Positions 1-12,590 of a DNA stretch of 64,000 bases are shown one piece after another; the stretch's first letter is position 1, and each line of letters opens with the position of its first letter. Location of the stretch: the NCBI RefSeq assembly GCF_035222485.1, contig NC_085920.1, forward strand, positions 5,518,001 through 5,582,000. Direction: 5' to 3'. A program made the translations under genes and the position numbers. Under the pieces are notes generated by a model. The model searched no databases and was not told the origin of the DNA. It worked only from the letters and a program-made list of their open reading frames with translations. This DNA comes from Podospora pseudoanserina (Eukaryota; Ascomycota; Sordariomycetes; Sordariales; Podosporaceae).

Positions 1-1348
1 CAAAGCAGCTGCAGGTCCTCCAGCGGGAACACGCGAACCAAAGCCGATGTACCGAGAGTTGCGTGGAATTCGTTGACCAATATGGGCATGGCAATCTAAA
101 CGCTGGGCAATGCTATGTCTATGTAGTGCGGTGGTTTCTATTTCTAGCCGCTTCTTTTCTTCTCTCTCGGGGTCTGGGAGGCTACGGTATGTTCCTTGCA
201 GGGGAAAATTCTTGCCAGATAGAGAAATACAACATCACTGGCATCATGCTGTGGTTTGTTGAACATACGCACGGGCATACCTGTTAAGGGTGATCGGCTT
301 GTGGTGTATAGTTCATTCCTCCGACAATCTAGATCTGTTCGCTTTAGGGAACGGCGATCCTCACCAAAGACCGATGACGATTTTGTCCTCCCTGTGAGGT
401 GTGTCGGGTAAGGGGAAGCTTGAAACCTGACGACAAGAATTCAACGACGTTTCCGCCAGCCGAGGCTGTCCAGTCACTTGTCGAGTCTTCGATCGAGGGA
501 ATACAGTTTCAATTGAGGCTAATTGAAACCACAATATGAGCCCCCCAGCCCCCACGTATCTTGTCCTTTATTTTTCTTTGACGTCAACAAAAAAACACAC
601 AAGTCCCGTTTTCTTTGTTCGACTGTTGTAAAACCGTTTGAAGAAGATTGGGGCAAGGAATCGCTCCTTGGGACCCCGCAATTCATCCAGCCAATCGGGA
701 CTCGGGAGCCGCTCTTTCACCAGGCCAAGAGTCGCTGACATCAGCAGCAAGGGGACAATGCCCGGGGGGGGGAAGGGGCAGGGTCAGCTAACCCCAACCC
801 TCCGTTGAGCTGGGACCCCTCTCTTCGACGTGGTGAGTGGGGCAGCTGAGTTCCACTTCCTCCAACGGCCGAGCTGGGTCTTGTCATGGTCTCGTGGTCA
901 GGGGTAGGGTTAACTTTGGACAGGGCCCTTTTCCCAGACACGACGACCTGCGACGTTATTTGCTTCAAAAGTTATCGACGGCTTGTGTTTAGCTGCGTCT
1001 ATGGTAGCCGTGGCCTGGGGGTTTATGTTTCATGATTTTCATCTTGGTTTTCTATTGATTCCCTTTGGTAGGGCGATCTTGTTTCCTTCTGTTCTTCTTC
1101 AGGGGGGTTTTCCTGAAGCGGTCGGTTTGTCGCGATCCCTGAAAATAAGCATTTGACGCGATTGATATCAAGACCCTGCTTTCCCCCTTTTTTATTCCTC
1201 TTGACCTTGCAAAGTTGCAACCGTCATTTGCTTTTGGTTTTCTACGGTCGGTCTTTTTCTATTTTTCTAGGCATTCCGGAACTTTCCGTTTTAGCAAGAC
1301 GACAGTCGGAATTGGGGTATTCACAGCATCACAAGGACACCAAGCAAG
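1..1348. other. Gene-free flank and leader of the AhpC/TSA gene
   Basis: No reading frame here looks like protein. The last 300 bases are pyrimidine-rich with T runs, typical of a fungal promoter and 5' leader for the gene that follows. Any gene upstream would lie outside the window. Confidence 0.5.
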
Positions 1349-2261
1349 ATGTTCTCCGGCCTGGCGCAAAAGGCAGCGCTCAAAAAAATCGGCTTGCCAT
1401 CTGACACCTTCTCACAAATCTCCAATGCCTTTAGCAATGACACCTCGTCATCACCACAACCGTCCAGGCAACCAAACAAACTCAGAAAATCACCCCCAGA
1501 CCCCAACAACACCGACAACAAATCCTGGTTCTCGGTTTCCTCCCTCCCACTAACCGTCCAACCCTGGCTCTCCCCACCACCACCCCCAGTCCCAGTTTCC
1601 AAACCCCCCAGAATAGGCGACTTAGCTCCCACGGACCCAGACCGCATCTTATCACCACAACTCGGCCCCTCAGGCGGAAACCGCAAGACAATCGTTGTCT
1701 TTCTCCGCTGCGTCGGTTGTGCCTGTAAGCTCCCCATTCGTCCCACCCCTCTCACAAAACAGCACGTATCTAACATCCCCCAAAGTCGCCCAACAAACCT
1801 TCACCGACCTCCGCAACCTCTCCCTCAAACACCGCGATATAGCCTTCCTAGCAGTATCCCACTCCTCCCCCGCCGCCACAGAGAAATGGGTTTCCCTCAT
1901 CGGCGGCAAGGGCAACGTCAAGATCGTCTACGACCCCCAACGCAAGATCTACGCTAGCTGGGGCATGGGGACGGGTGGGTGGGGTTACTTGCTGAACGTG
2001 AACACGCAGGTGAACGGGTTCAAGACGAAGGGGTGGTTGGGAACGACTGTGGCGGCGAGTGTGGAGAGAACAGAGGGGTTTAGTTCGATGAAGAGGCTGG
2101 GGCAGGGGGAGGTGGAGGAGGGGATGAAGATGGGGAATAAGTGGCAGGAGGCTGGGGGGTGGGCGGTGGATGGGAGGGGGAGGGTGGTTTGGGGGGGGAA
2201 GCTTGCAAAGGCGGATGAGAGTTTGGGGTTGGAGGAAGGGGTGAGTTTGTTGAAGTTGTGA
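1349..2261 (+). CDS. AhpC/TSA (peroxiredoxin-like 2) thioredoxin-fold protein
   Basis: Two exons, 1349-1724 and 1786-2261, with a 61-nt intron that has a GTAAGC donor, a CTAAC branch site and an AAG acceptor. They join in frame to 283 residues. The first 110 residues are a Ser/Pro-rich leader. A strand-forming TIVVFLRCVGC segment follows, with Cys121 and Cys124 in a CxxC arrangement placed exactly where AhpC/TSA antioxidant-family proteins (PF13911, PRXL2-like) carry theirs. Later come FLAVSHSSPAATEKW, VYDPQRKIYASWG and a C-terminal DGRGRVVWGG strand, all usual for this fold. The expected role is redox or thiol chemistry; the substrate is not known. The splice falls four bases after the second cysteine codon, so reading through the intron would destroy the domain. 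The start is the first ATG of the frame, in an AAGATG context. Confidence 0.88.
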
Positions 2262-4967
2262 TGATGGGAGGGGATGAAAAGTAGGATTTGTTATGATGTG
2301 ATGATTTTGGGGGTTCAGTTTGGAGTTTAGGCGTTTGTGTATCGAATATTTGGGTGGGCATGGGATCTGAATACGACCAGGATCAGAACGGAGCTCAACA
2401 TGAGCTTGCTAAGCCCATGAAAATGTCATTCAACTCATTCCAATCTCTGAACTTTTGTTCCACCATCTCTGGAGACTCTTCTGCAATAAGTCTCTAAAAG
2501 GGCTAGATCTCACCCCCATCCACTCCAGGCGCTTACTCACCCCTAGCCCAACACCACCACGTTTCACCTACCCTCTTTCTGCTTGTGATTGGCCAATACG
2601 GCATATAAACGTCTATTGCAGAATGTATTGGCTGACATCTATCCGTACCTAACCTAAACCCTCAACATTCCCTACAGGGGCGAGGATAGGCTGCACCTCG
2701 GCCACCACCACCACCAGCATCCATTGCGGATCAAATTCCGCTTGCAAGGCCAGATCACAACCGGCCTGGCAGTCAACTCGAGGCTATGTGCAGAGGACAC
2801 AGTAGGGTTCGGCACGTCGTGGATGGAGCATGTGCCGCTGGGGAGGCAGGCAGGGCCACAAAAACAGACCGAGAGACCTACCGACTCGGCCGAGAGGGGC
2901 ATGCAGAGTCCCTTACAGCGCCGTAGCTATAAGGCTGTCAAGTTTCCGGGGTAAGGTTGATGCCTTCGGGTAAGGCAGAAATGTTCTCGCAAAGGAAAGG
3001 GAGGTTTGTGCGGCGATTGGTGGCTGGTTGTGAAAAGATCCCCCCCTTGGATGAGTCACAAAACCCCGATCGAATTTGGGCATATTACACCAAAAGTCGA
3101 TGCCCTTGCAACACCAATGCGAGATACGGTTGTCATCGTTCCTACTCAAAAGCAGGCAGTACTTTTTTACAAGCCTTGAGATGCTCCTCCTACCAAGGCA
3201 GAAAAGTACTAACCCCAAGATAAGGTGCATAATGTTTGCACCCTGGGCATCCAACACACACCCACCCGTGCCACAAACAACGTCATAATCACGCCGTGCA
3301 ACATGTTCACCACATTTGAACCCTCCGCTCCCGGAAAACAACGGGTCTCGGTTTCGGGGGACGGAAAATCGGAAAGATTCAGCCCGGAACATCGTATTAT
3401 ACGGCAGGCAGCCGAGACCACACCACCACCACCACCAACTCCCAAGAGGACTTACATCTTTTCCAAGCAGGTCCCCCGTCCCAGCCTCCAAAGAGGCAAC
3501 TTTTGAATCAAACCTCAAAAAACAACCCGACCTTGAGACAAGAGCTTGGTTATTCAACTTCTACCACCACACCACCCCCTGTCCTTTTGCCCAGAACCGC
3601 CCCCGTAAGCACAATATGCACTGTCAAAAAATAGGAGGTTTGTTTACATCCCCCTCCCCGCCCTCCCCTTTACCACATCGTGTTTCCCCCCCAACACCAA
3701 CAACATACTGAATCAAGTTGACAACCAACCAAAATAATTGCATATTATTAAGTGTGTGAAAAGTACAAAGGTAGCTTGTAGTAAATAAAAAATGGAATCC
3801 CTTCCAGCCCCCAACGTGATGCTGTCAGTGTGAAAAAAAAAACCCATGGTGATAATTTGCCAGATGCATAATCGCAACTCTCAACCCTCCAATCCCTCAA
3901 ATGTTAAAAGCAATAATAACCCCGCACGACCAACCCCAGAAATGTATGTTGTTTCCTTCTCTTCGCCCCCCATCCAACACCAAAAGGCCCGGAGAAAACA
4001 CATGTCCTACTCCCTCAAACCTTGAGACCCGACCCTGAAAGAATTCACCCAAAAACAATCCACCAGTGTGTCCCCCAATCCCAGTCTTCACCTCCATCCC
4101 GACATCCCGCCCAGATATCTCCATCTCCTTGCCTATTAGCCACCACCACCCTTTTCTCTCCTTCCACCACTCACTGCCCACTATCCCTTCAACCTCCTCC
4201 ACACAACCTCACCACAAACAACACCAAAAGCCACACTCAAAAACAAACCCGCTTGCAATTCTCTCAAAGCCAACTATGATAATAACAAAGTAGCTAAGTT
4301 TTTTTTCCCCCCTCAGGCATGTCTTTTCCCTCCATGCAAAAGCAAAAATAAAAGATGTAATAACCCCCCACTCTCCCTCAAGACTAGGAAAAACAAATCC
4401 CAAGAATAACACCACCGCCTTAACCTCCCACCAATCCCGACCCCCAACCCCCCCCATGTGCATTTGTTCTTGTTCCTTCCTCCTCTTACCACCCTTCCAA
4501 ATACCCCCCCCCCTCCCCCCTCTCGAAAACACCATGAGCAAAAGGTAACAACAAGAGTAGCACACAAAGACGCCTCAGTGTAAAAAAAAAAGTGAATAAG
4601 AGCCCACCAAAACCCCAACCAACCACCAACACACCACCAATGCAGAAAACAAAACAAAACAAAACAAAAACAAAAATCCCAGTTTCCTCCTCTTTTTTGT
4701 TTTCCCCCACCTTCAAAACCCCACAATCAGCCTTTCACCAAACCCATCCATCATCCATCCCCCCTTGATGTTTGCTGTGCAACCCAAAAGTAACACTTGA
4801 CGCGCCTCCCGCCAGATTCCCATATAACAATGCCCAATTGCCCCACGCCAAGAACCATAAAACACCAAATGTCTTGATCTCCACCTTTTTAAAAACCCAT
4901 TTGACCAGCGAAAAACCGCCTCATGATCGTACCCCCAATCCGTCGTCCTGTGTTATTGTTGTTATAG

Positions 4968-5056
<89 letters not shown>

Positions 5057-5171
5057 GCTGTGCGTGTATAGCTGCACAAAAATCCCCGCCTAGACTGACT
5101 CCATCAGAAAAACCTAGATGTTGTGTTGGTTGCAGGGCAGTTTGTATGGAAAAAAATCTTCCACCACCTGA
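2262..5171. other. Gene-free 2.9 kb between convergent 3' ends, with a G-depleted plus strand
   Basis: No open frame here has protein-like composition. From about 3.55 to 4.95 kb the plus strand is very rich in C and A and poor in G, with C runs up to nine and A runs up to ten. Its right end probably includes the 3' UTR of the minus-strand gene at 5172-7026. The two neighbouring genes converge here, so no promoter is required. Confidence 0.5.
4967..5057. repeat. (GTT)30 microsatellite
   Basis: An uninterrupted run of about 30 GTT units, preceded by imperfect GTT/ATT units from about 4951. It lies about 115 bases beyond the stop codon of the minus-strand gene ending at 5172, so in that transcript it would be an AAC repeat in the 3' UTR. 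Every reading through it is homopolymeric (poly-Val or poly-Asn) and should not be taken for a gene. Confidence 0.95.
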
Positions 5172-7026
5172 TTAACCCCAGACGCTAGCCTGGGGCTTGC
5201 TATTGCCCCAACCACCACGACCGCCACCCCAGCCGCCCAGTCCAACATTCCCAGCAGTCTCAGCCGTGGCCGAGGCAGGAGCAAGGGCCGCCCCGTTATC
5301 CTCAGCACCCCCAACACTGTAACCTTGGCTCAAAGGCGAAGGCAACGGAGTCGTCGACCGTTTGTTCAAAGCCGGGTTCGACGGCGATCCGCCGCTCACC
5401 GAAGGGCGAGTCCCAATGGGAGCAACAGACCCCTGGCCGGGCTTACCGCCCTGAGAGGCCTGGCGAGGCGGGGACCCTCCGGGAGAAGAAGCGCTGGTGC
5501 GAGTCGTTTGCTGAGCCAGAGGGGCGTCGTACATACCCTTTCCTCCACCGCTGGGGTTCGACTGAGGGCTCGAGTTGCTGTTGGCGCGTGCCTGGTCGTT
5601 GCCTCCGGCAGATGCAAGTCCCTGTCCGCCCTCCAAAGGACCCTGGGCGCTGGGATCAATCTGGCCCAAAGAAGCACGGCCGGAATCATACATGGGACCC
5701 CCGCCATAGAAGCCGCGAGCCTGGGGAAGAGGGGGGCCACCAGGAAATTCACCTTCGCCGTACAGTGCCTGGCGTTGTTGAGCAATAAGCTTCCGGCGCT
5801 CTTCCTCAGGCAGGCTGTTTGGGCTCAAGGTGCGGTCAGGCTTGTTAAACCCAGAAGGATCGACGATGGCAGCTAGAGGAAAAGTTGGCGTTAGCTTATA
5901 GTCTCCCAAAATGGATCTTGCCGGGAAGGAACAGTTAGGAAAATAGGTGTAGACAGGGAGATCCGCCCCAAAACATCCTCGTATACACAGTTTAGGAAGC
6001 ACAGGACCATGTGGCGTCGAACCGCACTTGTGGCACAACACAGTTTGGGGACAGAAGCGGATGAAGCCCGAAAAAGGTGCCAAGCGCTTCTATTTTGTTT
6101 TTTTCTGATTTTTTTTTGTTTTGTCTTTGGTGTGATATGGTAGGAAGGTTTCTGATGCTATACAGAAGAGGGCGGCCTACTCCGGTTGTATTGCTGCTCC
6201 TGATGGTAATTACGAAGCTCACGCTCCCGCTGAGCAGCCATTCTCCTCTTGGCCTGCATCATCTGCTCCGCCTCGTTCGAGCCGCGCGAGGTCTGGTGCC
6301 GCTGCGATGCGTAGAAGTTCTGCAGGTTGGTCGGGTTCTGGTGAGGAGGACCGCCGCGGACATCACCAAAGTCGGCCACGGAGTGGGGACGGGATCCGGG
6401 GCCACCGCCGGGAGCACGGGGATCTGGATGATTCAAATGTCAGTGGGTCGGGGCTCATCAGCACTGGCCCGGCCAGCCCCAGACTATACTCACCGAAGCC
6501 TGGGTATCTCCTGGGTGCAGCAATCATGTTAGGAGGAACAAACTCACGACGACCACCCACGCCAGGCGCTCCATACATCTTCCCGCTCTTGAGCAGGTTG
6601 TCGATGGCACGGTCAACCTCTGCACAGCATCAATGTCAGTGGATATTGCCCCAAGCCCCTATTTTCCATCAAACATTCCACCGTTTCCAGCCACAACAGC
6701 ATGTTGTTCTTGTTGGATGGGTTGGGTTCGGATGTATTCGTGATGGTAAAGTATAAATCGGCCGTAGAAAAGTGCAGGTTTCAAACATACCCTCGAGCTG
6801 GTGGGAAAACGCCGCAGGCTCCTCGCGGGGGATGACCGAACTAGCACCTGCATGGGAGTTGTGTTGTCAGCAAAAGGAACGACGTCTATTAACAATCGAA
6901 GCCCAAATGGGTGAGCGACATACCGGACCGCGCGGGAGGAGGGGTCTGGTGATCCCAGCCGCCACCGACCTGAGGAGGAGGAGCGGGAGGCCATTGCGAT
7001 TGCGAATTCTCGTAGTATGCCGCCAT
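5172..7026 (-). CDS. Unrecognised Pro/Gly/Ser-rich fungal protein, five exons
   Basis: Exons are 7026-6924, 6847-6791, 6619-6494, 6423-6181 and 5872-5172; together 1230 nt and 409 residues. Donors GTATGT, GTATGT and GTGAGT are strong. The fourth, GTAGGC, is weaker and opens a 308-nt intron rich in A on the coding strand. The N-terminus is tyrosine/glutamine/proline-rich (MAAYYENSQSQWPP). The only helical, conserved-looking stretch is around residues 48-70 (HQLEEVDRAIDNLLKSGKMY). A charged MMQAKRRMAAQRERELR helix follows near residues 157-175, and the last 200 residues are low-complexity Gly/Ser/Pro ending in QASVWG. I recognise no domain, and the composition is that of a disordered protein. 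All four splices keep frame, which supports a real gene. The function is unknown. Confidence 0.75.
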
Positions 7027-10000
7027 GGTGTCGAGATGGTGTTTTGATCAGAGGTTCTGGGCCCAAAGGTCGCAGCAAAACAAGCCGGAGAGAAAGTGAC
7101 GGAGTCCGATCAGGGATTGACTCTGCAACGGTTTTCCAGTCAGTGTCAGTCAGAGATGAATATTTCGTAAGACCGTGTAAACAATCCAGAAACCAAGAAA
7201 CAAGGTTCGGGAGGCGGGCGACGAGTTCCAAAAAAGTACACGAGTGCCCCAGCAGCCAAACACACACACACACACACACACAAAAAAAAAAGAAGCTTCG
7301 GGCGTTGTTCCTTCGTCAAGGAGAAGGTGAAGCGCGACTTGCGCAGCTGTCGAGCCGTCAGGGTGAGAAAAATTCGATTGCCGCCCCCGACCGACGGTCG
7401 CTTCCTCTTTCGACTGACGGCCTTTGCCGTACAACCAGACACTCGCAACCCAGCACTGGTGACCAGTTGAGTGATCAGACACCACACAGAGCCAGACAGC
7501 GTGGACACACACACAACGCCTCAGGCCGCCCGCCAGCTCAGCCCAATTCCAAGGTAGGGCAGGTAGGAATAACCCACCAACCTCTCCTCACCGCATGACA
7601 AGTCGACTCGACAAACACAACACAGACAACACAAGACACTCACCAGAGGAAAAAAAAGTCAACTCGCACCTTTCGCTGAAAGGTCCCGGTGTGATTCAAA
7701 ACTGTTGGCAAGTGGCAACAACACTCAACAGAGCCCCGAAGAGGAGGAGGAGAGGGAAAGAGAAAAAAAAGGTCGCACGCACCCCAACGCGCCAGGTAAT
7801 TTTAGTCGCTGGCTGAGAGTGGAGGGTTGCGTTAGGATGAAAAGACCGGGGAGATGGAGGTTCTTGGGCCCCGGCGCAAAGGACAGCGGGACGTGGGTCG
7901 ATCGGCTTGACGTGGGTGGCAGGGGCCTTGTCCAGTGATTATCCCCCTTTCCAGAGTATTTTATATCAATAGGTAGGTAGTTTGCTTGAGAAGCAGTCAT
8001 CAAGCAGAAGGAATAGGAATGATTCCGCAGTTCTGCAAGCTGCCTGCTGGGATGGTCAGGCAGCTCAAAGGTCTGTATGTAGCATGTCACCTAACAAGGT
8101 ACCTTACATGTCATGTCATCCACCACCTAAAGCCAGCCCAGGCCACTGCCTTCTTCAGCAAAATCTGCCCTGTCTTACAGGACTGACTGCTCAACCAACA
8201 AACTGGAAACTACTTTGGGGAGTATCCTTTGGGATGAAAGCTGGAGGGGCGCCACACGCTGGTTGTCACTTTCTGCAGAAGAACGCTAGCGATGTCCCGA
8301 TGTCCAGGGTGGCCTGGGAAAGGCTTCCACCATCGAAACGCGAGAACGGAGAACGGAAATGACGACGATGAGAAAGTCACGCCAGTTTTCATGAGCGAAA
8401 CATCGGCAATGTCTATCAGTTGTAACCATGGTCACATACCGAGCTTTTCGTGATGGGGGTCGAATCCATGGGACTGGCCTCGGTGGCTCTCGGAAGGTTT
8501 GCACGCTTTGCAACCGAATTCCAATCCATCGAATCTTCAAGGTTCTCCCATCTGAGATCTGCCGAGAAGAGCATCCGCCGTTCGCCTCTCTTTTCTACTT
8601 TGATATCAACCTTGGGCACTGCGCACTCTTTCTTTCTTTCTTCTGCTTGATGGGCCCCCAATCATCTCCTGCTCCCACAAGCCTAATTTCATGTGAACCG
8701 AGAGGTGACACAAAGGCTGTTGCAACAAAGTGTCAAGAAGGTCCGTCATTGGCACGCCGAGGCTGATTTGAGAAATCGAGAGACGCATCAACTCCAATGA
8801 ACCCGGGACCTTGGCCAAGCGGGTTCGGCACAAACCAAGGTGGGCACCCGATACCTCCCCGTGATAGCGTCACTGCTTCAGTCCCCGAAAAGGGAAGGCC
8901 GCACCGCGAATAGGGGAAGCCGGCGGTCGATGCCGTCCCGGTAAGAGCTTTTGAAGAACTTTGTTGAAGAACTTGCTGTCCCAAACCATGAGCCACTGGA
9001 CGATCTGGCTTCGCAACACGATGAGCGCTGACAACATGACAGCCGGTATCAATCGTCGAAGTCCCCATCTCTTGCGATGCCTTGATGTTCTACAATCTAA
9101 AAATGTCCCAATTACCTAATAAATAGTCCGGGCGCGATTGCGAAATGCGGTGTCATATGGTCCCCGTCTTCAACACTTCCCACTGTTCTCGTTCCCACTC
9201 TCGGGAAGGAGTTCCCAGCAGAGTGGTGAACGTTGCGGACCCTACACTAGGAATGGCTCCCTAGCGCCTCCGCAGGGGTCAGTTTGGATCTTGGTAATCG
9301 GGTATGATTATAGGGGCCTGGTACTGCTACCTTCTTGTCTCCTATATTATGTCTGTCTCTTCGCCAGTCTGTATACGGGCCTTTTTGTTATTGTTTTCGG
9401 CTTCTTCGGGTTCTGTACCGGAGCCATATTCAGTCTGTCTCTGCTCTGCTCTGCATCGGCGTTACGTTGCAAAGGCGTTTCGAAAGCTTCAGACAGCGGC
9501 ATGTGGACTTTTTTTATGCCGACTTTCAGGGAAACGTGTGGGGTTGAGTGAGGGGTAATTCAGAGTTCGGACAAGATCGACCCGCCAGCTTTCCCTAACT
9601 TCAACTTCATTTGGAATGCTATACAGAGCGGCATCGGATTGACAGACTTTGGAAGCCCTATCGACATGTACAGCCTGTCCGGAAGCTTTCTTACCCGGTA
9701 CATCTCTGCAGTAGTCCTCTGCTCTATGGACTGGCTAGGCTTGATATCTGACAAAAATGGCAATGGGCTCAAACAATAACCGCCGTCCACAACAGCAACT
9801 CAAAATCTATCAGTTGACAGCTGCAAGTTCATACCAACACTTGAGCTTCCCAAAGCCGGGACTGACTAAGCTCGCCGGAATCTCCTGTGGCCTGGTTTGC
9901 CAATGGTACTTGGGAGCTTGTCCGAAGGAGCTGCTGTGTTGGGATCTTTGACATCAGGTATCTAACCTCTGGAGGCAGACATTTGTAGAACGACCACACA

Positions 10001-11661
10001 GCCACTGCTGACATGACTCCCAACAAACTTCAAGTTCCTCACCACAAACCGACCAGGCAGAAATCGTCTGTATGAACTGCTATGTTACGTAGAAGAATCC
10101 CGAGAATCCCTAGCGGGCCGATTTGAATTTTTCCCAAGGCGCGCTGTACGCGGCGGTTTTTTTGAAACTCAGCAAGCTTTGCTGACAATTATTCAGGAAA
10201 CGATGGCTGTGGCCAATATGCGCCAAATTCACAGTCGCCCAGGCAAACAGATGGTGTGAGGGGGGAATGCATCACTCGCATCCGTCGCACGACATGTGCA
10301 TCACGGCCATAGAAAGTCATCACGTTCTATTGACCAATGTCGTGAAATGGTTTGACGACCCACCGCTCCATTTAACGCGCCAACTGTAGGCCCGAGTCCC
10401 GTTGTGGGATTCATCGTAACTGCCCGCTCCAAGATGTTGAGGATAAGCGTGGGGTGTAGCTTCGGGGAAGACGAGAGACATTTCTACAGCGTTCTCAGAC
10501 AATGCCGCCATGGAATACTTAAGACATCACCAGACCGGCACAGCATATATTTCCCCCCAAGCTCGCCCAATGCCGTTACGGAATCGACCGGGTCTGGCCA
10601 CTCAGCATGCTGTCCTTTACTGCTATTTCGCTCATATCACCAACGGGGGGACGGCCAGGTCACGGTTTCTTCGGCGTTTAGACGGTCTGGTTTGGGCCTC
10701 ATCGGCCACGCTCCCCGAGAGCGGAAGGTCATTCTTGCACAGTCAGCTTGGCTGCCTTCCAAAAGCTTCCGTGCAGATGGTTCTCTGCATGCCGTCAAAC
10801 AAGGACTTGGAACTCTTCTGCAGCAACCCCGCAGTGTCACATGCCTATTGGCTAGGTCGTCGATACGGACCGCTTGGACGTTGTTGACTTTTGGCATCAT
10901 ATCGAAACGGATCAGTTACACTTGCCTCAAAGGCCGAGGACCGGCGTGGTCGCGTGGTCGGCTTTATATCTGGCATGTATGAGCTTTGCTCTGGTATTGC
11001 AAATTTTGAATCGTGATGGGCATCAACCACGAAGCTTCCCGTGTGCTTCTAGATGTATCTATGCTTCGGGATCGCATAGCCAACTCATCCGGAACTGGGA
11101 CACATGAACACCTATGCTACTGCGTCCCAGTCATACCAGTTGTCGGGGCAGCACGACCTCGTCAGTTAACCTACTGTGCCCTGAACGTGGGTATACAACA
11201 GCCACATGGCATCGAAGTCCATGGTCGATGCCCGAGATGGTGTTTGATCTACATGATCTCCGTAAAACACCAGTCAAGGAAGCGGCGGCAACTGTCAATA
11301 GAACAATATGACACGCAAATGTCTCCGGTCTCCCGGTTTCCATATCAAGCAAGTATGACAATGGCCAGCAAACAGCTCGTGTTCGTCTGGTGGGGGGTTG
11401 GAACTTTGGGGGCCAAGGTGACACAGATGGTTCCTGTCAAGGCTTGAGATTTTCTCCAGTCTAAATGTGAACGCCCAAGGCAGATAGGTAGATATTGACT
11501 GAAACCAGATGAGATGGTTGGTCTTGCCGGCCGGGCAAGAATCTCACCGAACCCCGGTTCACATACCAACAACGGAGCGGCCCGTCTCCCGGTCCCGCTC
11601 CGGGCTTTGGAGAACACCAACCCCCTAGCATCACGCCACCAGACCACCACCACGCCCATCC
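7027..11661. other. 4.6 kb without a supported gene
   Basis: The first 0.9 kb is the promoter and leader of the minus-strand gene ending at 7026. The rest has open frames up to 192 codons (10404-10982 plus), but they have mixed, protein-unlike composition and no splice-compatible partners. I see no tRNA, no terminal inverted repeats and no transposase or polymerase motifs. It could hold long noncoding RNA or old decayed sequence. Confidence 0.5.
7261..7291. repeat. (CA)11 followed by A10
   Basis: Eleven CA units run into an A tract, about 235 bases upstream of the start codon of the minus-strand gene at 7026. On the coding strand of that gene it reads T-rich then TG-repeat, so it is a promoter or leader microsatellite. 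Confidence 0.9.
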
Positions 11662-12590
11662 TCACCCCTCCAACCCCGGAACAACCCCATACCCAACCCT
11701 CGAACACCCCTTCCCCCTCCCCACCTTCCTCACCCTCACCTCCCCGCACAGGTCCGTCCTTTCCACATGAGTCCCCCCACAGGGATACACCTCCGCCCCA
11801 ACAATCCTCACAACCCTCCACCTCCCCCCGTCCGTGTTCTCCGGCTTTACCACCTCCCCATCCTTCCCCCGGGGTATCAACCTCTCCAACCCCTCCCGTC
11901 TGAAATCCTCCTCATCCCACCACTCAACCTCAACCGGCATCTTCGCGGCCAAAAACTCATTGACTTTCTCCTGGATCGGCTCCTTCCATTTAGAGTCTAT
12001 CAACCCCCTAAACTCACACGCTGCCGAGTCCGGGAAATGGGAAGCCTTTAGCTCGTCAAAGTCTTCGATTTGGGACTCGAGGAGGTGCCGGACTGCGGAG
12101 CCGAGGACGTGACCGGCTGTGTGGAGGCGGGAGTGGTAGTTTCTTAGGTTGGCGTTGATCGTTTGGGTGATTTGGTCTCCTGGGGTGAATAGTGGCCGTT
12201 CATCAGGTGGGGGGACAGAAGGGGCAAAAAAGCCTAGGTGGAGGACTTGTGAGGGGTTGGTGATTGAATGGCGGGCGGAGATGACGGAGAAGGCTACCGA
12301 GGGGGGGTAGGTGAGGGTTATGTGGCCTTCGTCTGAGGGCTGGCCACCTCCCTGCGGGTGGAAGATTGTTGAGGGGAAGGTGAGGACGAAGGCGTTGGTG
12401 GGGGGGGATTTGAAGAGGGATTGGTCAGGGGCGGGAAGGGAGGAAAAGGGGGTGATGGTGAGGAGGGTTGTTGTGTGGGTTGCGAGGGAGGCGTCGTGGT
12501 GGAAGAGGAGCTGGGTTGGTGGTGGTGGGGTGGACTGCAAAGGGGGTGTTAGTGAGTTGGTGGAGGGGAGGATGAGGAGGGACTGACCAT
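11662..12590 (-). CDS. AlaX-type alanyl-tRNA editing protein
   Basis: A free-standing homologue of the alanyl-tRNA synthetase editing domain, which hydrolyses mischarged Ser- or Gly-tRNA(Ala). The body (12534-11662) carries both zinc-binding signatures of the family: HTAGH (His139 and His143) and CGGTH (Cys253 and His257). It also has the upstream HPQGGGQPSDEG loop typical of AlaX and AlaRS. No in-frame ATG opens this body. The likely start is an ATG at 12590-12588 followed at once by a 53-nt intron (12587-12535; donor GTCAGT, branch CTAAC, acceptor CAG), giving 291 residues. That donor is unusual, so the start is less certain than the domain. It lacks the synthetase catalytic domain, as expected for AlaX. 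The gene is GC-rich, and its C-terminal part is strongly G-rich on the coding strand. Confidence 0.85.

Noticed and set aside
2913-3557. 214-codon minus-strand frame
   Set aside because: Rich in Trp/Cys runs and arginine, with no domain and no splice partner; reads as noncoding sequence.
4889-5077. Open frames of poly-Asn or poly-Val across the GTT run
   Set aside because: Artefacts of the microsatellite.
10404-10982. 192-codon plus-strand frame
   Set aside because: No recognisable motif, overlapping open frames on the other strand, and composition unlike neighbouring genes.
11349-11821. Overlapping frames on the plus and minus strands next to the AlaX gene
   Set aside because: Shadow frames of the G-rich AlaX 3' end and its flank.
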